Below, piece after piece: positions 17,408-28,086 of a DNA stretch of 33,085 nucleotides (position 1 is its first letter; each line of letters opens with the position of its first letter). The stretch covers positions 1 to 33,085 of the forward strand of contig CAIPLJ010000071.1 of assembly GCA_903865885.1 (NCBI GenBank). The letters run 5' to 3'. Below the pieces are notes generated by a model. The model saw nothing but the letters and a program-made list of their open reading frames with translations. It searched no databases and was not told where the DNA came from. Position numbers and translations under genes: made by a program. The DNA is from an uncultured Actinomycetes bacterium (lineage in GTDB: Bacteria; Actinomycetota; Actinomycetes; Nanopelagicales; Nanopelagicaceae).

Positions 17408-18769
17408 TTAGCGGTCGCGCAACATTTCAGCAACCAAAAATGAGAGCTCAAGTGACTGAGAATGATTCAAGCGTGGGTCACAGGCTGTCTCATAGCGTGA
17501 TTCAAGATCTTTTTCAGATACCTGATTGCCTCCACCAAGACACTCAGTGACATCATCGCCAGTGAGCTCAATATGGATTCCACCAGGATGAGTTCCAAGT
17601 TTCTTATGGACTTCGAAGAACCCGCGAACTTCATCAAGCACATCTTCGAAGTTACGTGTCTTATAGCCATTCTTGGATTCGAAGGTATTGCCATGCATCG
17701 GATCGCAGACCCAAAGGACCTGTGCTCCGCTCTTAGTAACGCCTTCAACTAGAGCAGGAAGTGCTTGGCGAACAGTGCCTGCACCCATGCGAGTAATAAA
17801 TGTAATGCGACCTGGTTCGTTGTCGGGGTTGAGCTTTGCAATCAGTGCAAGCGCATCTGCAACAGTCGACTTAGGTCCAAGTTTGATACCAATGGGATTG
17901 CGCACCTTGGATGCGAAGTCAACGTGTGCACCATCGAGCTGACGTGTGCGTTCGCCGATCCAGATGAAGTGGCCAGATACATCGTATGGAAGTTGTGTAC
18001 GTGAATCGATACGAGTCAGGGCCTTCTCGTATTCAATGATCAACGCTTCATGGCTTGCATAGAAATCAACTGCCTTAAATTGTTCTGGGTCAACACCTGC
18101 AGACTTCATAAATGCCAGCGCACGGCCAACTTCATTTGCCATCTGTTCGTACTTCTCGCCAAATGTTGAATCGCGGATAAATCCCTTATTCCATTCGTGC
18201 ACCTGGCGAAGATCTGCAAAACCACCACGAGTAAATGCGCGAACTAAGTTCAGGGTTGCAGCTGATGTGTTGTAGACGCGAACAAGTCGGTTGGGATCTG
18301 GAGTACGCGCTGCCTCCGTGAATTCAATATCGTTGACAGCATCTCCACGGTAGGCAGGAAGTGTTACATCACCGCGAGTTTCAAGATCATTTGAACGTGG
18401 CTTGGCGAATTGACCAGCCATGCGGCCAACTTTGATGACAGGCAAGCTCGAGTAGTACTGCAAAACAGCTGCCATCTGCAAGATTGTCTTGATGCGGTTT
18501 CGAATTGAATCAGCAGTTGCTGCTGTGAATGTTTCAGCGCAATCCCCACCTTGTAACCAGAATGCTCGACCCGCTGCAGCTTCTGCAATCTTTGCTTTGA
18601 GATCATCGCACTCGCCAGCAAAGACAAGTGGAGGAAGTGCACGAAGATCTGCAACAGCTTTCTTCATCTGCTCACCGTTTGGACCACCAGGCCAATTAGG
18701 TTGCTGGGCAGCAACGAGTGATTCGTCGAAGAGCGAATCCAGCTGCGAGTTAGAAGTATTCATGGTCAT
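17408..18769 (-). CDS. Class II 3-deoxy-7-phosphoheptulonate synthase
   Basis: RALPPLVFAGECDDLKAKIAEAAAGRAFWLQGGDCAETF; GRMAGQFAKPRS; PHG-type C-terminus with GGIHIELTGDDVTECLGGG and CDPRLNHSQSLELSF. Confidence 0.96.
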   Translation of the reverse strand: MTMNTSNSQLDSLFDESLVAAQQPNWPGGPNGEQMKKAVADLRALPPLVFAGECDDLKAKIAEAAAGRAFWLQGGDCAETFTAATADSIRNRIKTILQMAAVLQYYSSLPVIKVGRMAGQFAKPRSNDLETRGDVTLPAYRGDAVNDIEFTEAARTPDPNRLVRVYNTSAATLNLVRAFTRGGFADLRQVHEWNKGFIRDSTFGEKYEQMANEVGRALAFMKSAGVDPEQFKAVDFYASHEALIIEYEKALTRIDSRTQLPYDVSGHFIWIGERTRQLDGAHVDFASKVRNPIGIKLGPKSTVADALALIAKLNPDNEPGRITFITRMGAGTVRQALPALVEGVTKSGAQVLWVCDPMHGNTFESKNGYKTRNFEDVLDEVRGFFEVHKKLGTHPGGIHIELTGDDVTECLGGGNQVSEKDLESRYETACDPRLNHSQSLELSFLVAEMLRDR

Positions 18770-18805
18770 AAGAGTAGAGAGTTCAGTAGCAATCTCGGAG
18801 GGAGA

Positions 18806-19831
18806 TTATCCAAAGAACGAAGTGATCTCCTCGTATCGCTCGATGGGAACAGTTTTGAGAACATCAGTCGCTGATGCCAATGGCACGCGCGCAATCTTTG
18901 TGCCGTGAAGGGCCATCATCTTGCCGAAGTCACCATCGTGTACGGCTGTGATTGCCTCTAGTCCGAAACGTGAGCTAAGAACTCGGTCAAATGCTGAAGG
19001 TGTTCCACCGCGTTGGATATGTCCGAGGACAGTGCAACGTGTCTGGTAACCAGTACGTGTCTCGATCTCTGCAGCGAGCCAATCGCCAATACCTGAAAGT
19101 TGAACGTGGCCAAATGCATCAAGTGGCTGATCTTTAACAATCATGTCGCCATCTTGAGGAATGGCACCTTCGGCAATAACGATGATCGGAGCAGTTCCTG
19201 TTTCAAAGCGAGACTTTACGTAGTCGCATACCTTTTCGACTGAAAACTTAACTTCTGGAATCAAGATGCATGCTGCATCGCCTGCGATACCTGAGTGCAG
19301 CGCAATCCAGCCTGCGTGACGACCCATAACCTCAACGATGAGTGGACGGTGGTGTGATTCAGCTGTTGTATGAAGGCGATCGATTGCCTCCATAGCAATG
19401 TTGACTGAAGTATCAAAGCCAAATGTGAAATCTGTGTTGTTGAGGTCGTTATCGATTGTCTTTGGAACTCCGATGACCTTGACGCCCAAAGCATCGAGCT
19501 TTGTTGCAACGCCGAGTGTGTCTTCACCACCGATGGCAATGAGAACATCGATTCCTTGATCTGCAAGATTCTGCTTGATGCGCTCGACGCCGTTTTCAAT
19601 TTTAAATGGGTTGGTACGTGATGAACCGAGAATGGTTCCGCCCTTTGCAAGGATTGGCTTTACCGTTGCAAGATCTAAAGGCATGGTCAGAGCTTCGAGT
19701 GGGCCTTTCCAGCCATCACGGAAGCCGACAAATTCGTAGCCGTAATCTTTGATTCCCTTTGTAACTACTCCGCGAATAACACCGTTGAGTCCAGGGCAGT
19801 CTCCGCCACCTGTAAGAATTCCAATACGCAT
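18806..19831 (-). CDS. pfkA: 6-phosphofructokinase (actinobacterial group, GGEDT/PKTIDND type)
   Basis: MRIGILTGGGDCPGLNGVIRG, IAIGGEDTLGVA, GVPKTIDNDLNNTDFTFGFDT, VEVMGRHAGWIALHSG, LGHIQRGGTPSAFDRVLSSRFG. Confidence 0.95.
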   Translation of the reverse strand: MRIGILTGGGDCPGLNGVIRGVVTKGIKDYGYEFVGFRDGWKGPLEALTMPLDLATVKPILAKGGTILGSSRTNPFKIENGVERIKQNLADQGIDVLIAIGGEDTLGVATKLDALGVKVIGVPKTIDNDLNNTDFTFGFDTSVNIAMEAIDRLHTTAESHHRPLIVEVMGRHAGWIALHSGIAGDAACILIPEVKFSVEKVCDYVKSRFETGTAPIIVIAEGAIPQDGDMIVKDQPLDAFGHVQLSGIGDWLAAEIETRTGYQTRCTVLGHIQRGGTPSAFDRVLSSRFGLEAITAVHDGDFGKMMALHGTKIARVPLASATDVLKTVPIERYEEITSFFG

Positions 19832-19918
19832 TGCAACGCTCCAAAATAAAGTGAGATTTGGCTAACTAATTAAGCCGCATTGTGGTCAACACTGACTGGC
19901 ACAGTCTAGCCTTTCGTC

Positions 19919-21343
19919 ATGGCAAAGACCGACCACTCAGCTGGCCCATTGGTTGCAGGCGTAGATTCTTCGACGCAATCTGTAAAAGTAGTGATTCGAA
20001 ATGCCGATACTGGTGAGTTAATCCGACAAGGACGCGCATCTCACCCCGAAGGAACTGAAGTCGATCCAGCCCACTGGGAGAGCGCACTTGAAAAAGCTTT
20101 TGCTGATGCAGGCGGCCTCGATGGCGTCGCAGCTCTTTCGATCGGTGGCCAGCAACATGGAATGGTTGTACTTGATAAAGATGGCGAAGTAATTCGCCCA
20201 GCACTCTTATGGAATGACACTCGTTCTGCACAATCTGCACGCGATCTCAATTCAGAAATGGGCGGCGATAAAGAAGCTGCAAAGAAAGTTGGCTCTGTCC
20301 TTGTTGCATCTTTTACTGCCACTAAACTTCGATGGCTTGCAGATAATGAGAAAGCAAATGCCGAAAAAGTAGCTGCAGTTGCGCTCCCCCATGATTGGTT
20401 GTCATGGCGCCTTCAAGGTGGAAAAGATTTTGCAAAGCTATTTACCGATCGTTCAGATGCATCAGGTACTGGTTACTTTGATTCTGTTACTTCGACATAT
20501 CGCGACGATTTATTGAAATCAGCTTTGCGCACAGATCGCACAATCATTACTCCTCGCATCGTTTCTCCAGCTGCTTTCGGTGGCGAAACGCTTTCAGGGA
20601 TTCCCATCGCAGCAGGTGCTGGCGATAACGCGGGCGCAGCGCTCGGGGTGCAAGCTCAAGCAGGCGATGTCGTGGTCTCGCTCGGTACAAGTGGAACAGC
20701 TTTCGCGGTATCAGATACTCCAACACATGATCCCAGTGGAGCTGTTGCAGGTTTTGCCGATGCAACAGGAAGGTTTCTTCCACTTGTCTGCACACTCAAC
20801 GCCGCACGCATCCTTGATGCAGCAACTCGCATCTTAGGTAAGACCCATGATGAAGTGGGAGCGCTTGCACTCACCGCGAAAGCTGGAGCCAATGGACTTT
20901 CAATGCTTCCTTACTTCGAAGGCGAACGCACACCAAATCGCCCGGATGCAACGGGAGTATTTGCAGGCATGAATCTTGCAAACTCAAATCCTGCCGATAT
21001 TGCACGTGCGATGATCGAAGGAATGCTCTGCGGACTTGTAGATGCAGTTGATGCTCTTGAAAAATTGGGTGTCTCTATCAATCGCGTGTTACTCATCGGT
21101 GGCGCTGCAAAGAATCCTGCTATTGCAACGATTGCATCATCACTATTTGGTCGAGAAGTTCTTCTGCCACAACCTGGTGAATACGTTGCAGATGGCGCTG
21201 CACGACAAGCTGCGTGGGCGTTAAGTGGCGGAGAAAATCCCCCACTCTGGAATCTCGGCGCAGTCACTTCCGCACAAGCTACACATACCCCCGATGTCGT
21301 TGCGCGTTATCGCGAACTCCGCGACAAGACAGAGACATGGTAA
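19919..21343 (+). CDS. xylB: Xylulokinase / FGGY-family carbohydrate kinase
   Basis: [98 protein letters not shown]. Confidence 0.92.
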   Translation: MAKTDHSAGPLVAGVDSSTQSVKVVIRNADTGELIRQGRASHPEGTEVDPAHWESALEKAFADAGGLDGVAALSIGGQQHGMVVLDKDGEVIRPALLWNDTRSAQSARDLNSEMGGDKEAAKKVGSVLVASFTATKLRWLADNEKANAEKVAAVALPHDWLSWRLQGGKDFAKLFTDRSDASGTGYFDSVTSTYRDDLLKSALRTDRTIITPRIVSPAAFGGETLSGIPIAAGAGDNAGAALGVQAQAGDVVVSLGTSGTAFAVSDTPTHDPSGAVAGFADATGRFLPLVCTLNAARILDAATRILGKTHDEVGALALTAKAGANGLSMLPYFEGERTPNRPDATGVFAGMNLANSNPADIARAMIEGMLCGLVDAVDALEKLGVSINRVLLIGGAAKNPAIATIASSLFGREVLLPQPGEYVADGAARQAAWALSGGENPPLWNLGAVTSAQATHTPDVVARYRELRDKTETW

Positions 21344-21350
21344 GGAATTA

Positions 21351-22238
21351 ATGTCACGTCGCGGATGGTTTCTCTTTATTCTCGTTGGCTTCTTATGGGG
21401 TGTTCCGTACCTCTTTATCAAAGTCGCAGTTAACCAAGATCACGGCTTTACCCCAGCCGTAGTTGTCTGCCTACGTACTGCAATCGGAGCGGCAATTCTT
21501 ATTCCACTAGCGATTAAACAGGGCCAACTAGGTGCTGCGCTTCGCGGTGCCAAATATGTCTTCTTCTATGCACTTCTTGAAATGATCGGACCATGGATTC
21601 TTATCGGCACCGCAGAACAGAAGATTCCATCAGGACTTGCAGGCCTTCTCGTTGCGTCGGTTCCTATTTGGGCAACAATCTTTGCATCAATGCGTGGAGA
21701 TAAAACAGTCTGGCAAAAGAAGAGGCTGATGGGAATCATTGTTGGTTTTATCGGTTTAGTAGCTGTGGTCGGAATCGAAAGTATTACGGGATCTGCCGAT
21801 CCTCTTTCAATCTTTATGGTCTTACTTGCCTCAATTGGTTATTCATATGCCGTCATGATGGTGCAAGGCGCTCTCCCAGGTGTCAGTGGAATTGCAATTA
21901 ATGCAGTTGCCATGGCAATGGCTGCGATCTTCTATCTTCCTTGGGCAATAGTGCAGTGGCCGACACATGCAATCTCAGCTGGCGCAATCAGAGCAGTCGT
22001 AGGACTTGGAGTACTTTCTACCGGCGCAGCTTTCGTTGCCTTCTTTACTTTGGCGACCATCATTGGTGTAGCGCGCGGCTCACTTGTGACTTATCTGAAC
22101 ACTGCCTGTGCCGTTCTGTTAGGTGTAATTATTCTTAAGGAACCACTCACTGTGGGAATCATTCTCGGTCTTCCCCTTGTATTGATTGGTTCTTACTTCG
22201 CGAGCCGCAAGCCTGAAAACGCATCAGTACAGTCATAA
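21351..22238 (+). CDS. EamA/DMT superfamily transporter
   Basis: MSRRGWFLFILVGFLWGVPYLFIKVAV and about ten hydrophobic segments. Start at ATG 21351 rather than the ORF-track 21225. Confidence 0.85.
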   Translation: MSRRGWFLFILVGFLWGVPYLFIKVAVNQDHGFTPAVVVCLRTAIGAAILIPLAIKQGQLGAALRGAKYVFFYALLEMIGPWILIGTAEQKIPSGLAGLLVASVPIWATIFASMRGDKTVWQKKRLMGIIVGFIGLVAVVGIESITGSADPLSIFMVLLASIGYSYAVMMVQGALPGVSGIAINAVAMAMAAIFYLPWAIVQWPTHAISAGAIRAVVGLGVLSTGAAFVAFFTLATIIGVARGSLVTYLNTACAVLLGVIILKEPLTVGIILGLPLVLIGSYFASRKPENASVQS

Positions 22239-22245
22239 TTGCCTA

Positions 22246-23055
22246 ATGATTGAAGCTCTCTTCTTAGGTATTGTCCAAGGCCTCACTGAATTCTTACCGA
22301 TTTCATCAAGTGCCCATATTCGTATTGTCGGAGCATTTTTGCCCCATGCAAATGATCCAGGAGCAGCTTTCACTGCAATCACTCAAATCGGTACTGAGCT
22401 AGCTGTTCTTATCTACTTCCGCAAAGATATTCTGCAGATTCTTCGCTCGTGGTTTAAGCGCGATGGTTCTCCTGAAGCGCGCCTTGGAACGCTCATTATT
22501 ATCGGAACGCTCCCAATCATTGTTCTTGGCTACCTAGGACAGGATTACATCACCAACAATTTCCGCTCGCTCTGGCTCATTGCATCCACACTGATTATCT
22601 TCGGTCTGATCCTTGGTTTTGCAGATCGCATCGGTAAGAAAGAGAAAGATCTCTCAACGCTTAATGCGCGCGATGGAATTCTTTACGGTTTCGCCCAATC
22701 ACTGGCACTTATTCCTGGCGTATCCCGATCTGGTGCAACAATCGCACTGGGTCGCTTCCTCGGTTACAAGCGAGAAGCAGCACTTCGTTACTCATTCCTC
22801 TTAGCCCTACCTGCAGTCTTTGGCAGTGGTTTATACGAACTTAAAAAGGCTATGGGCGATTCGACAGTATCTGTCTACACAATGCCAGAGATTCTTGTAG
22901 CAACAGTTACTGCATTCGTCATTGGTTACGCGGTCATTGCCTGGTTGATGAAGTACATCTCAACGAAGAGCTTTACGCCCTTTGTTATCTATCGCGTAGC
23001 AGTTGGTTCTGCACTCCTTGTTGCACTTGCAACAGGGTGGATTAGCGCTCAGTAA
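22246..23055 (+). CDS. uppP: Undecaprenyl-diphosphatase (BacA/UppP)
   Basis: MIEALFLGIVQGLTEFLPISSSAHIRI and SLALIPGVSRSGATIALGRFLGYKREAALRYSFLLALPAV. Confidence 0.96.
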   Translation: MIEALFLGIVQGLTEFLPISSSAHIRIVGAFLPHANDPGAAFTAITQIGTELAVLIYFRKDILQILRSWFKRDGSPEARLGTLIIIGTLPIIVLGYLGQDYITNNFRSLWLIASTLIIFGLILGFADRIGKKEKDLSTLNARDGILYGFAQSLALIPGVSRSGATIALGRFLGYKREAALRYSFLLALPAVFGSGLYELKKAMGDSTVSVYTMPEILVATVTAFVIGYAVIAWLMKYISTKSFTPFVIYRVAVGSALLVALATGWISAQ

Positions 23056-23959
23056 ATCCAAGTCTTTCTAGAAGCTTCGGATCGCGCTGCCACTCTTTTG
23101 AAACCTTGACGTGAAGTCCAAGGAAGATACGTGCTCCGAGTTCGCGCTCAATATCTTTACGTGCACGCATGCCGATATCTTTCAAACGCTCGCCTTGATG
23201 ACCAAGCAAAATACCAGTCTGTGAATCTCGCTCGACGTGAATAGTTGCGTGGATATCGAAGAATGGACGACTACCCTTTTCTTCTCGCTCTGCCATCTCA
23301 TCGATTGTGACCATGATGGAGTGAGGAAGTTCTTCACGTGCATCGCGTAGCGCCGCTTCACGGATGAGCTCGCAGATGAGCGTTTCAATCTTCTGATCAC
23401 TCTTTACATCAGTTGGATAAAAAGCGGGTCCTACAGGCAAGTTATCGCCGATCAGCTTTTCCAGTAAATCAATCTGATCGTGAATAGCTGCTGAGATAGG
23501 AACGATTTCATCCCATGTAAATCCCTTAGCAAGGGCAGAAATTCCAAGTAAGCGATTGGCAAGGTTCTTCTTCGCCACTAAATCAGTCTTTGTGACTAGA
23601 GCAAACTTCTTTGCACGTGGATACTTTGCAATTTCTGCTGCTAAAAATTCATCACCAGCACCTGAAGTCTCATCAGCTGGCACACACATCATGACGATAT
23701 CGACTGAATCAAGGCTCTCGTTGACGACTGCATTGAGGCGATATCCCAAGAGTGTCTTTGGTTTATGAATTCCGGGAGTATCTACAAGAACAGCCTGATA
23801 TTCAGGGTTATTGACGATGCCGCGAATTGCATGGCGCGTAGTGTTGGGATGCGGAGATGTAATCGCAATCTTGCTACCGACTAGTGCATTGATGAGAGTT
23901 GATTTACCAGTGTTGGGGCGGCCGACAATAGCCACAAAGCCCGAACGGAAATCACTCAT
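23042..23959 (-). CDS. era: GTPase Era
   Basis: FVAIVGRPNTGKSTLINALVGSKIAITSPHPNTTRHAIRGI, VDTPGIHKPKTLLG, C-terminal KH-type HVERDSQTGILLGHQGERLKDIGMRARKDIERELG. Confidence 0.96.
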   Translation of the reverse strand: MSDFRSGFVAIVGRPNTGKSTLINALVGSKIAITSPHPNTTRHAIRGIVNNPEYQAVLVDTPGIHKPKTLLGYRLNAVVNESLDSVDIVMMCVPADETSGAGDEFLAAEIAKYPRAKKFALVTKTDLVAKKNLANRLLGISALAKGFTWDEIVPISAAIHDQIDLLEKLIGDNLPVGPAFYPTDVKSDQKIETLICELIREAALRDAREELPHSIMVTIDEMAEREEKGSRPFFDIHATIHVERDSQTGILLGHQGERLKDIGMRARKDIERELGARIFLGLHVKVSKEWQRDPKLLERLGFTER

Positions 23960-23991
23960 AAACCCATTCTCTCATCACATTCGAGAAGTAC

Positions 23992-24849
23992 CTAAAGCGC
24001 TGAAATTAACTCGATTGCATCAGCGACCGATGTCACAAGTTCTGCAGCACGTTCGCCAATGAGGCGGTGACAGCCTTCAGATGATGGCGAATTAATTGGC
24101 CCAGGGATAGCCATCACAGGTCGCATCAGTTCTGCAGCATCTCGTGCTGTTCGCAGTGATCCGCTTCGGAATGCAGCTTCAACGACAAGTGTTGCTTGAG
24201 AAAGCGCTGCGATGAGTCGATTGCGAGTGAGGAAACGGTGAGGCATGGCTGGAACTCCTGGCATCACTTCAGAGACAATTGCTCCGTTCTCGCAGATTTC
24301 TTCAAATAACCTTGTATTACCTGCCGGATATTGCAGATCGATTCCTGATGCAATCACTGCAATAGTGCGGCCTTCTGCAACGAGTGCGCCGCGATGTGCG
24401 GCAGAATCAATTCCGTATGCTCCCCCACTTACTATGTCCCATTCGCGATCGACAAAACCTGCGGCAAAATCACCTGCGATACGAGTTCCATAGGGAGTTG
24501 GGTTACGTGTTCCGACAATCGCCAGAGATGGGTTTGAAAGCACGTCGGCATTTCCTTTAACGATGAGCCCGATTGGTGGCGATTCGAGTTCATCTACTCG
24601 AAGTGGCCAGTGCTGATCGCCCGGAATAATGAAGGTGCCGCCATTTTTCTCAATGGATTGAAATGAGGTCACACTTTCGAAGGCAGAGACTCTTTCGATA
24701 ACAGATGCGTGCTTGATTGAGTCATAACCATTGTTCTTTAATCGTTCATACACTGACTGGGCTCCACGTTCATTGATTTCGCGGGTCCAGAAAGGTGTAC
24801 CACCTTCAATGGCAGAGAAGAGAGCAAGGCGATATGCGCGTTCTTTCAT
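23992..24849 (-). CDS. dprA: DNA-processing protein DprA
   Basis: LAIVGTRNPTPYGTRIAGDFAAG, IVSGGAYGIDSAAHRGAL, VIASGIDLQYPAGN, FLTRNRLIAALSQATLVVEAAFRSGSLRTARDAAE, AIPGPINSPSSEGCHRLI. Confidence 0.95.
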   Translation of the reverse strand: MKERAYRLALFSAIEGGTPFWTREINERGAQSVYERLKNNGYDSIKHASVIERVSAFESVTSFQSIEKNGGTFIIPGDQHWPLRVDELESPPIGLIVKGNADVLSNPSLAIVGTRNPTPYGTRIAGDFAAGFVDREWDIVSGGAYGIDSAAHRGALVAEGRTIAVIASGIDLQYPAGNTRLFEEICENGAIVSEVMPGVPAMPHRFLTRNRLIAALSQATLVVEAAFRSGSLRTARDAAELMRPVMAIPGPINSPSSEGCHRLIGERAAELVTSVADAIELISAL

Positions 24850-26366
24850 AGTTCTGTCCCTTCGCGCAACGAGTGCGCACGTTGTACATCATCGAGATTT
24901 GGAACTGAGTGGCCTGCAAGATCTGCAAGAGTCCAGGACAGGCGAATAACTTTATGGAGTCCTCGTGCAGTAATGCGTTCGCGATCGAGTTCATCGTGAA
25001 GGAAGTTCATCGCTAGACGCTCTGGTCGATATTTTCCTCGTAGTTCGCGGCTCGGAATCTGTGCGTTGAGCTTCCACGAATCGTTACTAAAGCGAAGTGC
25101 AGCAGCTTGTCGCGCTTGTATAACTCGAGTTCGAATTTCACGGCTGCTCTCGCCGAGTTCAGTCTGAGCCATCTCAACCCGGCTTACGGGATCTACCTGT
25201 ACTCGCATATCGATGCGATCCATCAAAGGACCGGAAAGTTTTCCTAAATAGCGACGTACTTGAACTGAAGAACATGTGCAGTTGCGCCCCTTACCAGTGA
25301 ACTTTCCGCATGGACAAGGATTAGCAGCAAGTACCAAGAGAAAATGCGCCGGAAAAGTTATATTTCCAACGCTTCGCGTAATTGTTATCGTGCCTGATTC
25401 GAGAGGTTGTCGCAGTGAATCAAGAACTCCGATGGCACATTCGGGCGCTTCATCGATAAAGAGAACACCGTGATGTGCCAAACTGCATGCACCTGGTTTT
25501 ATGACATGTGACCCGCCGCCAACAATGGATGCACGCGATGCTGTGTGATGTGGAGAGACTATGGGTGCAACAAGTGACATTGGTGAACGAGTTCCGAACG
25601 CGCCGGATATCGAATGCACCGCAGTTACTTCAAGGGCTTGATCCACAGTCAGCGCAGGAAAGATAGTTGGAATTCGTGATGCAATCATTGTCTTGCCTGT
25701 TCCGGGTGGACCAATAAGCAAGAGATGGTGTCCCCCGCTTGCAGCAACTTCAGCAGCAAAGCGCGCTTTCAGTTGTCCTGCGACATCCGAAAAATCGAGA
25801 TACTCATCTATATCTGTTTGATCGAGATCAAGTTCCTGCGCGACAGGATGTTCGCCGGTTCGTCCCCACAGCAATACTTCTCGAAGATTTTCAAAGGTGG
25901 ATATGTGCATCTGCGTCATAAGCGCTGCCTCTGCGCGATTTGCAGCGGGAACGATGGCTCGAGTAATCCCAGATTTATATGCAGCAATCAGAGCAGGAAG
26001 TACGCCCCGAACAGAGCGAACTTTTCCATCGAGTGCGAGTTCGCCCAATACAACAGTTTGAGTAAATGGCTCTTGTGGGAGCGTGCCGTGTGCAATCAAA
26101 ATCGCGAGTGCAATTGATAGGTCAAAACTTGATCCACTCTTTGGCAACCAGGCTGGCGAGAGCGAAACCGTAACCTTTCGATTGGGCCAGGTTTCGCCGC
26201 AATTGGTAATAGCTGCTCGTACTCGATCACGCGACTCTTGAAGAGCGGCATCTGGTAAGCCAAGTAGTGAATACATAGGGATTCCATCAGAGATATCAAC
26301 TTCAATTTCAACCACACTGCCGGTAAGTCCAAGGAGTGCAACGCTCTGCGTCTGTCCAATTGTCAT
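24846..26366 (-). CDS. comM: YifB family Mg chelatase-like AAA ATPase (ComM)
   Basis: VEIEVDISDGIPMYSLLGLPDAALQESRDRVRAAI, LLLIGPPGTGKTMIASRIPTIFP, SMSLVAPIVSPHHTASRASIVGGG, NPCPCGKFTGKGRNCTCS. Confidence 0.95.
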   Translation of the reverse strand: MTIGQTQSVALLGLTGSVVEIEVDISDGIPMYSLLGLPDAALQESRDRVRAAITNCGETWPNRKVTVSLSPAWLPKSGSSFDLSIALAILIAHGTLPQEPFTQTVVLGELALDGKVRSVRGVLPALIAAYKSGITRAIVPAANRAEAALMTQMHISTFENLREVLLWGRTGEHPVAQELDLDQTDIDEYLDFSDVAGQLKARFAAEVAASGGHHLLLIGPPGTGKTMIASRIPTIFPALTVDQALEVTAVHSISGAFGTRSPMSLVAPIVSPHHTASRASIVGGGSHVIKPGACSLAHHGVLFIDEAPECAIGVLDSLRQPLESGTITITRSVGNITFPAHFLLVLAANPCPCGKFTGKGRNCTCSSVQVRRYLGKLSGPLMDRIDMRVQVDPVSRVEMAQTELGESSREIRTRVIQARQAAALRFSNDSWKLNAQIPSRELRGKYRPERLAMNFLHDELDRERITARGLHKVIRLSWTLADLAGHSVPNLDDVQRAHSLREGTEL

Positions 26367-26743
26367 AGGACACCGCCGCGATATTCAAGATTGTGTGTGC
26401 CGTCTGTTGCAATTACAACTGCCACGACATCAATACTGAATTCACATCCAAGACATCCGTGGGTTGCAAGCCAACCGAGTGCTAAACGCTGCATTCGATT
26501 GGCTTTATCGCGATTGATTGCTTCGAAGGGATGTCCAAATGCCAAGGAGCTTCGGGTCTTTACCTCAATAAAATGAAATATGCCATCAGCAGATAGGGAA
26601 ATTACATCTATCTCGCCCTCTCGAATTCGCCAATTACGATCGAGAATTTCATCGCCTCGTTCGGTTACATATCGAACCGTGACTTCTTCACCAAATGCTC
26701 CAGTGCGTTGTTTTGGGCCGGGTCTCTTTATCTTTGATGCCAT
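26363..26743 (-). CDS. YraN family protein (UPF0102, nuclease-like)
   Basis: GAFGEEVTVRYVTERGDEILDRNWRIREGEIDVISLSADGIFHFIEVKTRSS. Confidence 0.93.
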   Translation of the reverse strand: MASKIKRPGPKQRTGAFGEEVTVRYVTERGDEILDRNWRIREGEIDVISLSADGIFHFIEVKTRSSLAFGHPFEAINRDKANRMQRLALGWLATHGCLGCEFSIDVVAVVIATDGTHNLEYRGGVL

Positions 26744-26803
26744 GCGCGGCAGGGTAAGACTCCGATTGCAACTGCAAGTGAGAAATGTGAGCGGCTGTGG
26801 AAA

Positions 26804-27409
26804 CTATTTCAGAAGAGCCGCAATATTTGAGAAAGATTTGCGATGTTCTATACACGGGCCATGTTCTGCAAGCGCTGCTGTGTGCTTGGCGGTGATATAG
26901 CCCTTATGTTGGGCAAAGCCGTATTGAGGGTAGGTACCATCGAGTTCAATCATCATGCGATCTCGAGTTACCTTGGCGATAATCGATGCCGCGCTAATAG
27001 CAGTTACAACTTGATCGCCCTTCCACACTGCAACGTTTGGAATCGCAAGCCCTTCAATGGCATACCCATCAGTCAGGACATAGGCGGGTTCAATGGCAAG
27101 ACCTTTAACTGCGCGGCGCATTCCATCAAGGTTTGCGGCATGAACTCCGCGTTCATCAATTTCTGCAGGCGGCACAATAATCAAACTTACGCTTTCGGCG
27201 ATATTCATAATGACATCGAAGAGAATTTCTCGATTAGCTTCAGAGACTTCTTTGGAATCACGCACCTCTGATAATTCAGGTGCGGTTGGATCTTTCAAAA
27301 TAACAGCTGCAACAACGAGAGGGCCTGCACATGGTCCGCGACCTGCCTCATCGACTCCAGCAATAGGAGAAATGCCAGCGTTACGAAGAAGTTCTTCGAT
27401 CGCTTTCAT
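26804..27409 (-). CDS. rnhB: Ribonuclease HII
   Basis: IAGVDEAGRGPCAGPLVVAAVIL, DSKEVSEANRE, ISAASIIAKVTRDRMMIELDGTYPQYGFAQHKGYITAKHTAAL. Confidence 0.96.
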   Translation of the reverse strand: MKAIEELLRNAGISPIAGVDEAGRGPCAGPLVVAAVILKDPTAPELSEVRDSKEVSEANREILFDVIMNIAESVSLIIVPPAEIDERGVHAANLDGMRRAVKGLAIEPAYVLTDGYAIEGLAIPNVAVWKGDQVVTAISAASIIAKVTRDRMMIELDGTYPQYGFAQHKGYITAKHTAALAEHGPCIEHRKSFSNIAALLK

Positions 27410-27418
27410 AACTGCTAA

Positions 27419-28072
27419 TTACTTAATGGGGTTCTGATTAGGAACTAGGCCAATGTGTTTAAGCGGCCAAATAATTGAAAAGACGCGACCTGTAATTCGC
27501 GAGACCGGAACAAATCCATTATTGACATCATCCTGGTGATAGCGAGAGTCAGCAGATGCACCGCGATGATCGCCCATTACCCAGACCTTGCCTTCAGGAA
27601 CTGTAACGTTGAAGTCCATCTCGCTCGGTTTATTTCCGGCAAAGATATATGGCTCTACTGAAGATTTTCCATTGATTTCAAGAGCACCAGTCTTAGAACA
27701 ACAAACGATGTGATCGCCTGCAACGCCAATAACGCGCTTTACAAGATATTGCTTTGCCGGATTTGGAAGAACTCCAACAGCCACAAATCCTTCTTTAATC
27801 TTTGCTAATACTTTATTTTCAGTGCTTGGATACGGCTCTGGTAACCAATTAGCTGGATCGCGAAATACGACGACATCTCCGCGGTGAATTGCACTCGAAA
27901 TAAATGGAACTTTATTTACTGCAACGCGATCATTGATTTGAAGCGTGTTCTCCATAGAACCTGATGGAATAAAGAAGAACTGCACCAGGAAAGTCTTGAT
28001 GATCAGAGATACGGCGAGCGCAACGATTACAAGAACCGGGAACTCGCGAAGGAGTGAACCCTTGCGCGACAT
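27419..28072 (-). CDS. lepB: Signal peptidase I
   Basis: TFLVQFFFIPSGSMENTLQINDRVAVNK, GDVVVFRDP, YLVKRVIGVAGDHI, GKVWVMGDHRGASADSRYH. Confidence 0.96.
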   Translation of the reverse strand: MSRKGSLLREFPVLVIVALAVSLIIKTFLVQFFFIPSGSMENTLQINDRVAVNKVPFISSAIHRGDVVVFRDPANWLPEPYPSTENKVLAKIKEGFVAVGVLPNPAKQYLVKRVIGVAGDHIVCCSKTGALEINGKSSVEPYIFAGNKPSEMDFNVTVPEGKVWVMGDHRGASADSRYHQDDVNNGFVPVSRITGRVFSIIWPLKHIGLVPNQNPIK

Positions 28073-28086
28073 GAAGGAGAGGGAAG

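Noticed and set aside
18791-18807. AATCTC-GGAGG-GAGATT hairpin between the DAHP synthase gene and pfkA
   Set aside because: Only a 6-bp stem overlapping the pfkA stop codon, with no U-tract; too weak to call a terminator.
23992-26366. comM-dprA as a novel defence or competence module
   Set aside because: This is the conserved bacterial rplS-lepB-rnhB-yraN-comM-dprA neighbourhood, not an accessory island.
26843-27271. 142-aa plus-strand ORF over rnhB
   Set aside because: Antisense to RNase HII; no recognisable domain or composition typical of real proteins here.
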